A stretch of DNA of 37,654 bases from Aestuariivirga sp. (GTDB lineage Bacteria > Pseudomonadota > Alphaproteobacteria > Rhizobiales > Aestuariivirgaceae): positions 1 through 37,654 of the forward strand of contig NZ_JADCDA010000071.1 of NCBI RefSeq assembly GCF_020252405.1. Direction: 5' to 3'. Below the pieces are notes generated by a model, which did not search any database, had not been told where the DNA came from, and saw only the letters and a list, made by a program, of their open reading frames with translations. The first letter of the stretch is position 1. Each line of letters opens with the position of its first letter. The translations under genes and the position numbers were made by a program. This document shows positions 8,241 through 14,424 of the stretch, piece after piece.

Positions 8241-9023
8241 TTACGCCAGCCCGGAACCGTCGAACAGCCGCAAGCCGCCGGCCTCTTCCATCGCGGCTTC
8301 GAGATCGGTGATGCGGTCGTAGGCGATGACCGGCAGCTCCGAGAATCCGGACAGCAGCAGCGCTTCGCGCACATCCGCAAGCGAGGGATCGGCGAAGGTC
8401 TTTCGCAATGCGCTGCGGAGCGCGGTCACATCGCCGGCCCCCGTGATCCACGGCAGGCCCGGCACGGCGGGCGAGCGCGCGGCCTCCACCAGGCCTTCCA
8501 GGGCTGCGGGCCGATAGCGCCTTGCCATCTCCACGCAGACACAGTCGATGGCGCAGACATCGGCCACGCCCTTCTGCACGGCGGCGAGCGAGGCGAGATG
8601 GCCGCCGGTTTCCACAGCGCCCGCGAAGAATTGCCCCTGTTCCGCCAAGGCCGAGAAGACCAGCTTCAGCGCCAGCATGCCGGACATGGAATCCGGCGTG
8701 TTCACCGCCGCCACGCCGCCGCGAAACGCCTCCAGCGGCCTCGCCTCCCGCGCCATGACGATGCTGCGGTAATTCGGCCCCCCGCAGCCGTCCGCCGCAT
8801 AATGCGGCGTTCCAACATAGGCCACCTTGCCCTTCAGCGCATGGGTGAAGGGATAGCCGCAGGTCTGGGCGAAGAGCAGGTCATCGCGCAACCACGGCAT
8901 GGCGAATTCATCCGGACGCGAGAGCGCGATGTCAACGCCCAGGCAATCCGCGACTGCTTTCCACCACAGGTCCGTGGCCTCCCGCACCTCGGGCCAGTCA
9001 TACATCTGCAGCGCGGCAATCAT
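8241..9023 (-). CDS. PhnD-like phosphate/phosphonate-type substrate-binding protein
   Basis: A 260-residue protein of the PhnD/type-2 periplasmic-binding fold. It opens with IAALQMYDWPEVREATD, continues with LLFAQTCGYPFTH and the segment AAVNTPDSMSGMLALK, and has a DVCAIDCV strand typical of the second lobe. I see no signal peptide or lipobox and no permease or ATPase beside it. It may therefore be cytoplasmic, anchored through partners, or not a transport protein at all. Ligand unknown. It is divergent from the glycosyltransferase gene across only 27 bases containing a perfect palindrome. Confidence 0.75.
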   Translation of the reverse strand: MIAALQMYDWPEVREATDLWWKAVADCLGVDIALSRPDEFAMPWLRDDLLFAQTCGYPFTHALKGKVAYVGTPHYAADGCGGPNYRSIVMAREARPLEAFRGGVAAVNTPDSMSGMLALKLVFSALAEQGQFFAGAVETGGHLASLAAVQKGVADVCAIDCVCVEMARRYRPAALEGLVEAARSPAVPGLPWITGAGDVTALRSALRKTFADPSLADVREALLLSGFSELPVIAYDRITDLEAAMEEAGGLRLFDGSGLA

Positions 9024-9029
9024 GGGGGC

Positions 9030-9041
9030 ATGCTATAGCAT
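9030..9041. promoter_or_regulatory. Perfect 12-base palindrome ATGCTATAGCAT between divergent genes
   Basis: ATGCTA/TAGCAT occupies nearly half of the 27-base gap between the start codons of the PhnD-like gene and the glycosyltransferase. It could be a shared operator or part of a promoter -10 region (CTATAG). No further support is visible. Confidence 0.35.
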
Positions 9042-9050
9042 CCGTGGAAA

Positions 9051-9812
9051 ATGAAACAGCGTAACGGCAGCATGAACAGCATTTCCGTCGTCATTCCCAC
9101 CCGGGGCCGCCACCGCTTCCTGCGTCAGGCGCTGGAGAGCGTGCTGGCGCAGGGTTACGCGCCACATGAGATCATCGTCGTCGATGACGGCGCCGGCGCG
9201 GCGGAGGCCGTGGCCGGCATGCACGAGGCGATCACGGTCCTGGACAATGGCCGGCGCGGCCCGGTGCCGGCGCGCAACATGGGCGTCGCCCATGCAACAG
9301 GCGACTGCATCTGCTTTCTCGATGACGATGACTGGTTCACCGACAATGGCTATTTCGCCCAGGTGGCGGAGGCCTTCGGCCGCGGCGCGGACTTCTGCTT
9401 CTGCGACGGCATCCTGCGTTTCGAGGACGGCAGGCCGGACCTGCCCTTCGCCTTCGACGCCGATCAAGAGACGCTGACGCGCGACAACACCATCCTTATC
9501 TCCGGCGTCGTCTATCGCCGCGCGCTGCATCGAGCTCTCGGCCCCTTCGACGAGACACTGCCCTTCTACTGGGACTGGGACTGGTATCTGCGCGTCGCCC
9601 GTGGCGGCCATCCGCTCACCCACATCCGCAAGGCCGTGGTGGCCATCCGCGTCCATGCCCAGAACATGTCAGGCCAATCGCTCGAAGCCCAGCGCCGGGA
9701 CAATCTGGACAGGTTTTCCACAAAGCACGCGCTGCCGCCGATCCCGCTCAAGAACCATCTCGACATCGCCACGCAAGCGCCAGGCAAGCCGCCCGCGCCG
9801 CGGGAACCTTAA
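9051..9812 (+). CDS. Family 2 glycosyltransferase
   Basis: A 253-residue GT-A fold enzyme. SVVIPTRGRHRFLRQALESV is the N-terminal nucleotide-sugar-binding segment and EIIVVDDGAG carries the first acidic motif. ARNMGVAHATGDCICFLDDDDW contains the metal-binding DxD region, and WDWDWYLRVARGG is the region of the catalytic base. No membrane segment is evident, so it is probably cytosolic or peripheral. Donor and acceptor are unknown. An alternative ATG at 9072 (MNSISVV) would remove seven residues and is equally plausible. No polysaccharide genes are adjacent. Confidence 0.85.
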   Translation: MKQRNGSMNSISVVIPTRGRHRFLRQALESVLAQGYAPHEIIVVDDGAGAAEAVAGMHEAITVLDNGRRGPVPARNMGVAHATGDCICFLDDDDWFTDNGYFAQVAEAFGRGADFCFCDGILRFEDGRPDLPFAFDADQETLTRDNTILISGVVYRRALHRALGPFDETLPFYWDWDWYLRVARGGHPLTHIRKAVVAIRVHAQNMSGQSLEAQRRDNLDRFSTKHALPPIPLKNHLDIATQAPGKPPAPREP

Positions 9813-9989
9813 GCAAAGCATTGATTTTAAACCGTTTCCAAGGCCGTCCGGGCGGCCACAGGACGCAGACCCCCTATTCTCAAGGGTTTTTCCGCCGCTC
9901 GCCCGAAAAAACCCCGGAAAATAAGAGTTTTCGCGAATCGCAATCGGCGTTATCGCAGTGGTCAGCCTAACCCCAACAAGGAGAGAGAC

Positions 9990-10283
9990 ATGGCTGACGA
10001 CAAGATCCAGACGATTGCCCTTTCGAAGCTCGCGGCTGAACTCGCCGAGAAGCACGAGATGTCGAAGAAGGCGGCAGGCGAATTCCTCGGCGCCTTCGTC
10101 GAACTCACCGTCAAGAACCTGAAGAAGGGCCACAAGGTGCGCGTCACCGGACTCGGCATCTTCCAGGTGAAGAAGCGCCCCGCCCGCATGGGCCGCAATC
10201 CGGCCACCGGCGAAGCCATCAAGATCAAGGCGTCAAAGAAGCTCGCATTCCGCGCCGCCAAGGAAGTCAAGGACGCCATCTGA
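9990..10283 (+). CDS. HU family DNA-binding protein
   Basis: A 97-residue nucleoid protein of the HU/IHF fold. The N-terminal helices include LAAELAEKHEMSKKAAGEFL. The body strand KVRVTGLGIFQVKKRPAR precedes the DNA-binding arm, with GRNPATGEAIKIKASKK carrying the conserved NP-TGE motif and the intercalating Pro. AAGGAGAGAGAC directly before the ATG is a very strong ribosome site, fitting an abundant protein. It is monocistronic: a 177-base upstream region and a strong terminator follow the glycosyltransferase and HU genes respectively. Confidence 0.95.
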   Translation: MADDKIQTIALSKLAAELAEKHEMSKKAAGEFLGAFVELTVKNLKKGHKVRVTGLGIFQVKKRPARMGRNPATGEAIKIKASKKLAFRAAKEVKDAI

Positions 10284-10308
10284 AATTGCTCCTTTCTTCA
10301 ATCGAGAG

Positions 10309-10334
10309 ATGGCCCTGCCCAACGGCGGGGCCAT
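10309..10334 (+). terminator. Rho-independent-type terminator after the HU gene
   Basis: ATGGCCCTGCC-CAAC-GGCGGGGCCAT forms an 11-base-pair stem (one T-G pair) with a 4-base loop, 25 bases after the HU stop codon. TGCGTTTCGGG and then TTCTTTT follow. The stem is excellent; the T run is imperfect. Confidence 0.65.
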
Positions 10335-10398
10335 TGCGTTTCGGGATGAATTCTTTTCACCCGCGGCGCCGATTGCAGACCCCGCCGAAGAGGCGCTA

Positions 10399-10430
10399 GA
10401 ACACTGTTCAAAACCGTTATCTTGCAAGGA
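10399..10430 (+). promoter_or_regulatory. Palindrome GAACA-C-TGTTC and ribosome site before the DMGDH-type gene
   Basis: A short inverted repeat (10399-10409) lies 30 bases ahead of the ATG at 10439 and might be an operator. AAGGA at 10426-10430, eight bases from the ATG, is the ribosome binding site and fixes the start. I see no convincing -35/-10 pair. Confidence 0.35.
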
Positions 10431-10438
10431 TATTTTCC

Positions 10439-12874
10439 ATGAAGACCCAGGCTCGTGTCGTGGTGGTCGGCGGCGGCGTTGTCGGCTGTTCGGTGCTCTA
10501 TCATCTCACCAAGGCCGGCTGGAAGGACGTGGTTCTGGTGGAGCGCGATATCCTCACCTCCGGCTCCACCTGGCATGCCGCGGGCGGCTTCCACACGCTG
10601 AACGGCGACCCGAACGTGGCGAAGCTGCAGGGCTATACGATCGCCCTCTACAACGAGCTTGAGCAGATCTCGGGCCAGGCCTGCGGGCTGCACCGAACAG
10701 GCGGCCTCATCCTCGCCGACACGCCGGAGCGCATGGAATGGCTGAAGATGGCGCACGCCCGCGCCCGCTACCTGGGTCTGGAGACCGAGATCATCTCCAT
10801 GGCCGAAGCCAAGAAGATGCATCCGCTGCTGGAAGAGAGATATTTCGCCGGCGCCATGATCGACGCCGCCGACGGCAACCTCGACCCCGAAGGCACCACG
10901 CATGCCTATGCCAAGTCGGCCCGCATCAATGGCGCGGAGATATACCAGGACACCAGGGTGGAGGAGCTGAAGCACCGCCCTGACGGCACATGGAACGTGA
11001 TCACCAACAAGGGCAACATTCACGCCGAGCATGTCGTCAATTGCGGCGGGTTATGGGCGCGCGAAGTGGGCCGCATGGTGGGGATCGAACTGCCCGTGCT
11101 GGCCATGGAGCACATGTATCTCGTCACCGACGAGATGCCGGAGGTCGTGTCCTACAACAAGGAGCGCGGCCACGAATTGCCGCACATCATCGACTTCAAG
11201 TCCGAGATCTACATGCGCCAGGAGCGTTCGGGGCTGGTGCTCGGCGCCTATGAGCGCGCCTGCGTGCCGTGGAGCCCCAGGAACACGCCGTGGCAGTTCG
11301 GCCGGGAGCTGCTCCAGCCCGACCTTGACCGCCTCGCGCCCAACCTCGAGCTCGGCTACAAGCATTTTCCCGCGCTGGCGAACGCCGGCATCAAGCGCGT
11401 CATCAACGGGCCCTTCACCTTCACACCCGATGGCAACCCCATCGTCGGCCCGGTGCAGGGTGTCCGGAACTTCTGGCTCGCCTGCGGCGTCATGGCGGGC
11501 TTCAGCCAGGGCGGCGGCGTGGGCCTGGCGCTGTCACAGTGGATGGCGAACGGCGACCCGGGCTTCGACGTCTGGGCCATGGACTGCGCCCGCTTCGGCG
11601 AATGGGCGACGCGCACCTACACCAACGAAAAGGTGCGCGAGAATTATTCCCGCCGCTTTTCGATCCGCTTCCCCAACGAGGAGCTTCCCGCCGCCCGTCC
11701 GCAGCAGACCACCGCGCTTTACGACGTCATGCTCTCCCAGGGCGCCGTGATGGGCGACTCGTGGGGCCTCGAGACGCCCTTGTGGTTCGCGCCCAAGGGT
11801 GTGGAGCCGAAGGACATCGTGTCGTTCCGCCGCTCCAACGACTTCCAGCACGTGAAGGCAGAGGTGCTGGCGACCCGCACTGGCGTGGGCGTCACCGAGA
11901 TCGCCAATTTCGCCAAGTACCGCTTCTCCGGTCCGGGCGCGGAGGCCTTCCTGTCGCGCATGATGACCAACAAGATGCCGAAGACGGGCCGCATCATCCT
12001 CACGCCGATGCTGAACCCCTCAGGCAAGCTGATCGGCGACTTCACCATCGCCAAGGCGGCGGATGACTGCTTTTACATGTGGGGCTCGTCCCAGGCGCAG
12101 ATATATCACATGCGCTGGTTCGGGCAGCACCTGCCGGCGGACGGCTCGGTCAGGATTGAGCGCCTCGACATGGGTCTCGTCGGCCTCTCCATCGCGGGGC
12201 CGAAGTCGCGCGGGGTGCTGCAGCAGCTGGTCGACGAGGACGTCTCCAACGCCGCATTCAGGTTCATGGACCATCGCTCCATGGACGTGGCGCATTGCCC
12301 CGCCCTCATCAACCGCGTCACCTACACCGGCGACTTGGGCTATGAAATCTGGGTGCGGCCTGAATATCAGCGCCGCCTCTACCGGGAGATCATGCGGGCG
12401 GGCGAAGCGCATGGCATCGTCAACTTCGGCATGCGGGCGCTGCTCTGCATGCGGCTTGAAAAGAACTTCCCCACCTGGTTCCGCGAGCTCCGCCCCATCT
12501 ACGGCGGCTTCGAGGCGGGCATGGACCGCTTCATCGACCTCACCAAGAATGACTTCATCGGCCGCGACGCCGCGATGGAGGAGAAGCGCACGGGCGGCAA
12601 GCTGCGCCGCGTGTCCTTCATCGTCGATGCCGGCGACGCCGACGTGCTGGGCGACGAGCCGATCTGGCGCGAGGGCAAGGTGGTGGGCTGGGTCACCTCC
12701 GGAGGCTTCGCGCATTACGTCGACAAGTCGATGGCGCAGGGCTATGTGCCGGCGGAACTCGTGGGCGATACCTCCGCCGGGGCGTTTGAGATCGAGATCA
12801 TCGGCGAAAACCGCAAGGCCACCATCATCACCGAACCGCCCTTCGACCCGGAAGGCAAGCGGATGAGGGGCTGA
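10439..12874 (+). CDS. FAD-dependent dimethylglycine/sarcosine dehydrogenase-type protein with GcvT domain
   Basis: An 811-residue flavoprotein with the architecture of mammalian dimethylglycine and sarcosine dehydrogenases. It has an N-terminal DAO-type FAD domain (VVVVGGGVVGCSVLYHL, residues 7-23), a linker, and a C-terminal GcvT-like tetrahydrofolate-binding domain (from about 440). The motif SGSTWHAAGG places His46 at the position where FAD is covalently bound in DMGDH/SARDH. Family chemistry is oxidative N-demethylation, with the methyl group passed to tetrahydrofolate. Whether the substrate is dimethylglycine, sarcosine or another N-methyl amine cannot be decided by eye. It is convergent with the sarcosine oxidase operon and thematically linked to it. 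Confidence 0.87.
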   Translation: MKTQARVVVVGGGVVGCSVLYHLTKAGWKDVVLVERDILTSGSTWHAAGGFHTLNGDPNVAKLQGYTIALYNELEQISGQACGLHRTGGLILADTPERMEWLKMAHARARYLGLETEIISMAEAKKMHPLLEERYFAGAMIDAADGNLDPEGTTHAYAKSARINGAEIYQDTRVEELKHRPDGTWNVITNKGNIHAEHVVNCGGLWAREVGRMVGIELPVLAMEHMYLVTDEMPEVVSYNKERGHELPHIIDFKSEIYMRQERSGLVLGAYERACVPWSPRNTPWQFGRELLQPDLDRLAPNLELGYKHFPALANAGIKRVINGPFTFTPDGNPIVGPVQGVRNFWLACGVMAGFSQGGGVGLALSQWMANGDPGFDVWAMDCARFGEWATRTYTNEKVRENYSRRFSIRFPNEELPAARPQQTTALYDVMLSQGAVMGDSWGLETPLWFAPKGVEPKDIVSFRRSNDFQHVKAEVLATRTGVGVTEIANFAKYRFSGPGAEAFLSRMMTNKMPKTGRIILTPMLNPSGKLIGDFTIAKAADDCFYMWGSSQAQIYHMRWFGQHLPADGSVRIERLDMGLVGLSIAGPKSRGVLQQLVDEDVSNAAFRFMDHRSMDVAHCPALINRVTYTGDLGYEIWVRPEYQRRLYREIMRAGEAHGIVNFGMRALLCMRLEKNFPTWFRELRPIYGGFEAGMDRFIDLTKNDFIGRDAAMEEKRTGGKLRRVSFIVDAGDADVLGDEPIWREGKVVGWVTSGGFAHYVDKSMAQGYVPAELVGDTSAGAFEIEIIGENRKATIITEPPFDPEGKRMRG

Positions 12875-12891
12875 CAAAGGTTGAGGGCCCC

Positions 12892-12927
12892 GGCTGGTTT
12901 CGATTTCACTGAACCGAAGCCTGCTCT
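12892..12927. repeat. Degenerate copy of the first hairpin of the GAAACCTGCT repeat
   Basis: GGCTGGTTTCGATTTCACTG followed by AACCGAAGCCTGCTC is the reverse-orientation, diverged counterpart of the first 34 bases of the elements at 26986 and 33421. The second hairpin of those elements is missing here. Confidence 0.6.
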
Positions 12928-12983
12928 GGTGAACATGTCGGGCGCGACAGTGGCGGGTATCCCAAAGCGCTGACCCCCATGCT

Positions 12984-13067
12984 CGTCATCCCGGCGAAAG
13001 CCGGGACCCCGCTTTGGATCAACATGCAGGGCAAGAAAGCGGGGCCCCGGCTTTCGCCGGGGTGACG
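12984..13067. repeat. 84-base inverted repeat, CGTCATCCCGGCGAAAGCCGGG type
   Basis: The left arm CGTCATCCCGGCGAAAGCCG.. to CCCCGCTTT pairs almost perfectly with the right arm AAAGCGGGG.. to GCCGGGGTGACG. Each arm also contains its own small hairpin (CCGGC-GAAA-GCCGG). It lies between the convergent DMGDH-type gene and the oxygenase at the end of the sox operon, where it could end transcription from both sides. Half-copies occur elsewhere (8205-8225). Confidence 0.8.
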
Positions 13068-13088
13068 CCATCAAAAACTCGGCTGTGC

Positions 13089-13883
13089 TCACGCCGTCCG
13101 TCCATAAAAGCCCAGCTGGTCCTCGCGGCTGAACACCACGCCCGGCCTGTCGAAATATGAAAACACCGCGATCATGCGGTCCTTCCCGCCCTTCACCGTG
13201 CCCACCTTGTGGGCGGTGTTCTTGCCGCGGAAGACGTTGAGCGTGCCGGCATCCAGCGTCAGCGATTTCACATCCTTGTCCTCGCCGCGCAGCAGGCGCG
13301 CGACGCCGTCGTAGTTGGGATCGGAGTCGCTTCTCAGATCGGTGCGGTAGATGAACTCGCCGCCCTGCTCCGGCGCCTGCAGCAGGAGCGTGGTGGTGAA
13401 CTCGCTGCGGTCGAAGTGCCAGTTCAGCGCCTCGCCGTCACGGTAGCTCATGACATTGACGCGAGCCAGCGCATCGCGCGCCGGGTACAGCGCCTCCTTC
13501 TCCATCGTCGCGGCGAGGAAGGTGATGAAGTGCGACCATTCGTAGACCCACACCGGGATCGACTGGCTGATCTGGTCGGCGCAGACCGTGTGGTTAACCG
13601 TCTCGCACAAGGCAAGTGCCGGATGGTCGGCGCTGAGGCCGGGCATGTCCTTGCGGAAATAGACATTGTGGCGGCGCTTGTGGGTGAAGGAGAGCGTCTC
13701 CATCACCGGGCGGATTTCGTCCACCGCCTGCTTCAGGGCGTCAGGCTTCACGAAGCCCGCGAGATTATACATGCCGTCCTTGGCGAGGTCGGCCCGGCAC
13801 CTGGCGACCAGCCCCTCCCATTCAGGCGTGCCCGGCTTGTCGAGCGGATAACGGTCGAGATCGAGGATGTCATGTATCGGCAT
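13089..13883 (-). CDS. 2-oxoglutarate/Fe(II) oxygenase of the HalD/BesD (ArpA-like) family, hydroxylase-type
   Basis: A 264-residue double-stranded beta-helix protein. NWHFDRSEF gives His156 and Asp158, and GKNTAHKVG gives His225. Arg236 (KDRMIAVFSYF) is the likely 2-oxoglutarate anchor. The spacing matches, from memory, the BesD lysine halogenase, which uses His137 and His204 with Gly139 in place of the Asp to make room for chloride. Here the Asp is present, so a hydroxylase or oxidative demethylase is expected, not a halogenase. The start overlaps the end of soxG by 14 bases. A longer start at 13916 is possible, but the AGGT upstream and the shorter overlap favour 13883. It is the last gene of the sox operon. 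Substrate unknown; an N-methyl or basic amino acid is a fair guess. Confidence 0.78.
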   Translation of the reverse strand: MPIHDILDLDRYPLDKPGTPEWEGLVARCRADLAKDGMYNLAGFVKPDALKQAVDEIRPVMETLSFTHKRRHNVYFRKDMPGLSADHPALALCETVNHTVCADQISQSIPVWVYEWSHFITFLAATMEKEALYPARDALARVNVMSYRDGEALNWHFDRSEFTTTLLLQAPEQGGEFIYRTDLRSDSDPNYDGVARLLRGEDKDVKSLTLDAGTLNVFRGKNTAHKVGTVKGGKDRMIAVFSYFDRPGVVFSREDQLGFYGRTA

Positions 13884-14424
13884 TTGTGCGGTGACCTGCG
13901 AATTCGAGCGCCGCATCCGTGACGGCTTCCCACACGTCGAGCGAAAAGGTGCGCATCACGTAGATGTCAAAGGCGTTCCCGGCCGTGCAATGCACGGTGA
14001 CCGGCGTGTGGTGGAGGCCGGTGAGGGCCACCGTGCCGGGCGTGAAGACCGACGCATCCCAGTCAACCGGCATCAGCTTGGCCAGAACGGCGCGCGCCGG
14101 AGCACCTTCCAGCGCGATGCGCACGCGGCTGCTCGTCAGAGGCGTTACCGCGCATTGGCCGTGAAGCCGCGCGGCGGCATCATCCGTCTCAGGTCCAATG
14201 ATCCAGAACTGCGCCGGGCCGATGCGGAACAGGGCGCGGTCGCCATTCACCTGCGCCCGCGCCACCGTCTCCGGCAACGCTCCGACGACATCGGAGAGCT
14301 TCGCCTCGAAATCGGGCGAGAGGCCCGCCACCTGTGTCAGCGTGAAGCCGGGGCGCTCCGCGATCCTGAGCGCCGCGCCCGCATAGGGCCTCGCTGAAGC
14401 CAGTGCCGATCTGCGCTCAAGCAT
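13870..14424 (-). CDS. soxG: Sarcosine oxidase gamma subunit
   Basis: A 184-residue protein with the SoxG pattern: LTQVAGLSPDFEAKL, RIGPAQFWIIGPE, SSRVRIALEGAPARAVLAKL and VTVHCTAGNAFDIYVMRTF. It is the smallest folate-fold subunit of the heterotetrameric enzyme and a structural relative of GcvT, without a cofactor of its own. It starts eight bases inside the end of soxA and is followed in overlap by the oxygenase gene. Confidence 0.92.
   Translation of the reverse strand: MLERRSALASARPYAGAALRIAERPGFTLTQVAGLSPDFEAKLSDVVGALPETVARAQVNGDRALFRIGPAQFWIIGPETDDAAARLHGQCAVTPLTSSRVRIALEGAPARAVLAKLMPVDWDASVFTPGTVALTGLHHTPVTVHCTAGNAFDIYVMRTFSLDVWEAVTDAALEFAGHRTNADT

Noticed and set aside
8241-9023. Phosphonate uptake system
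   Set aside because: Only a PhnD-like protein is present, with no signal peptide, permease or ATPase beside it. The ligand should not be assumed.
9884-9914. Inverted repeat GGGTTTTT...AAAAACCC as terminator of the glycosyltransferase gene
   Set aside because: The stem is AT-rich, the loop is 15 bases and there is no T run on the 3' side, so it is not convincing as a terminator on either strand.
13089-13883. Annotating the oxygenase as an amino acid halogenase
   Set aside because: The iron-binding Asp (Asp158) is present where halogenases have Gly, so halogenation is not supported.
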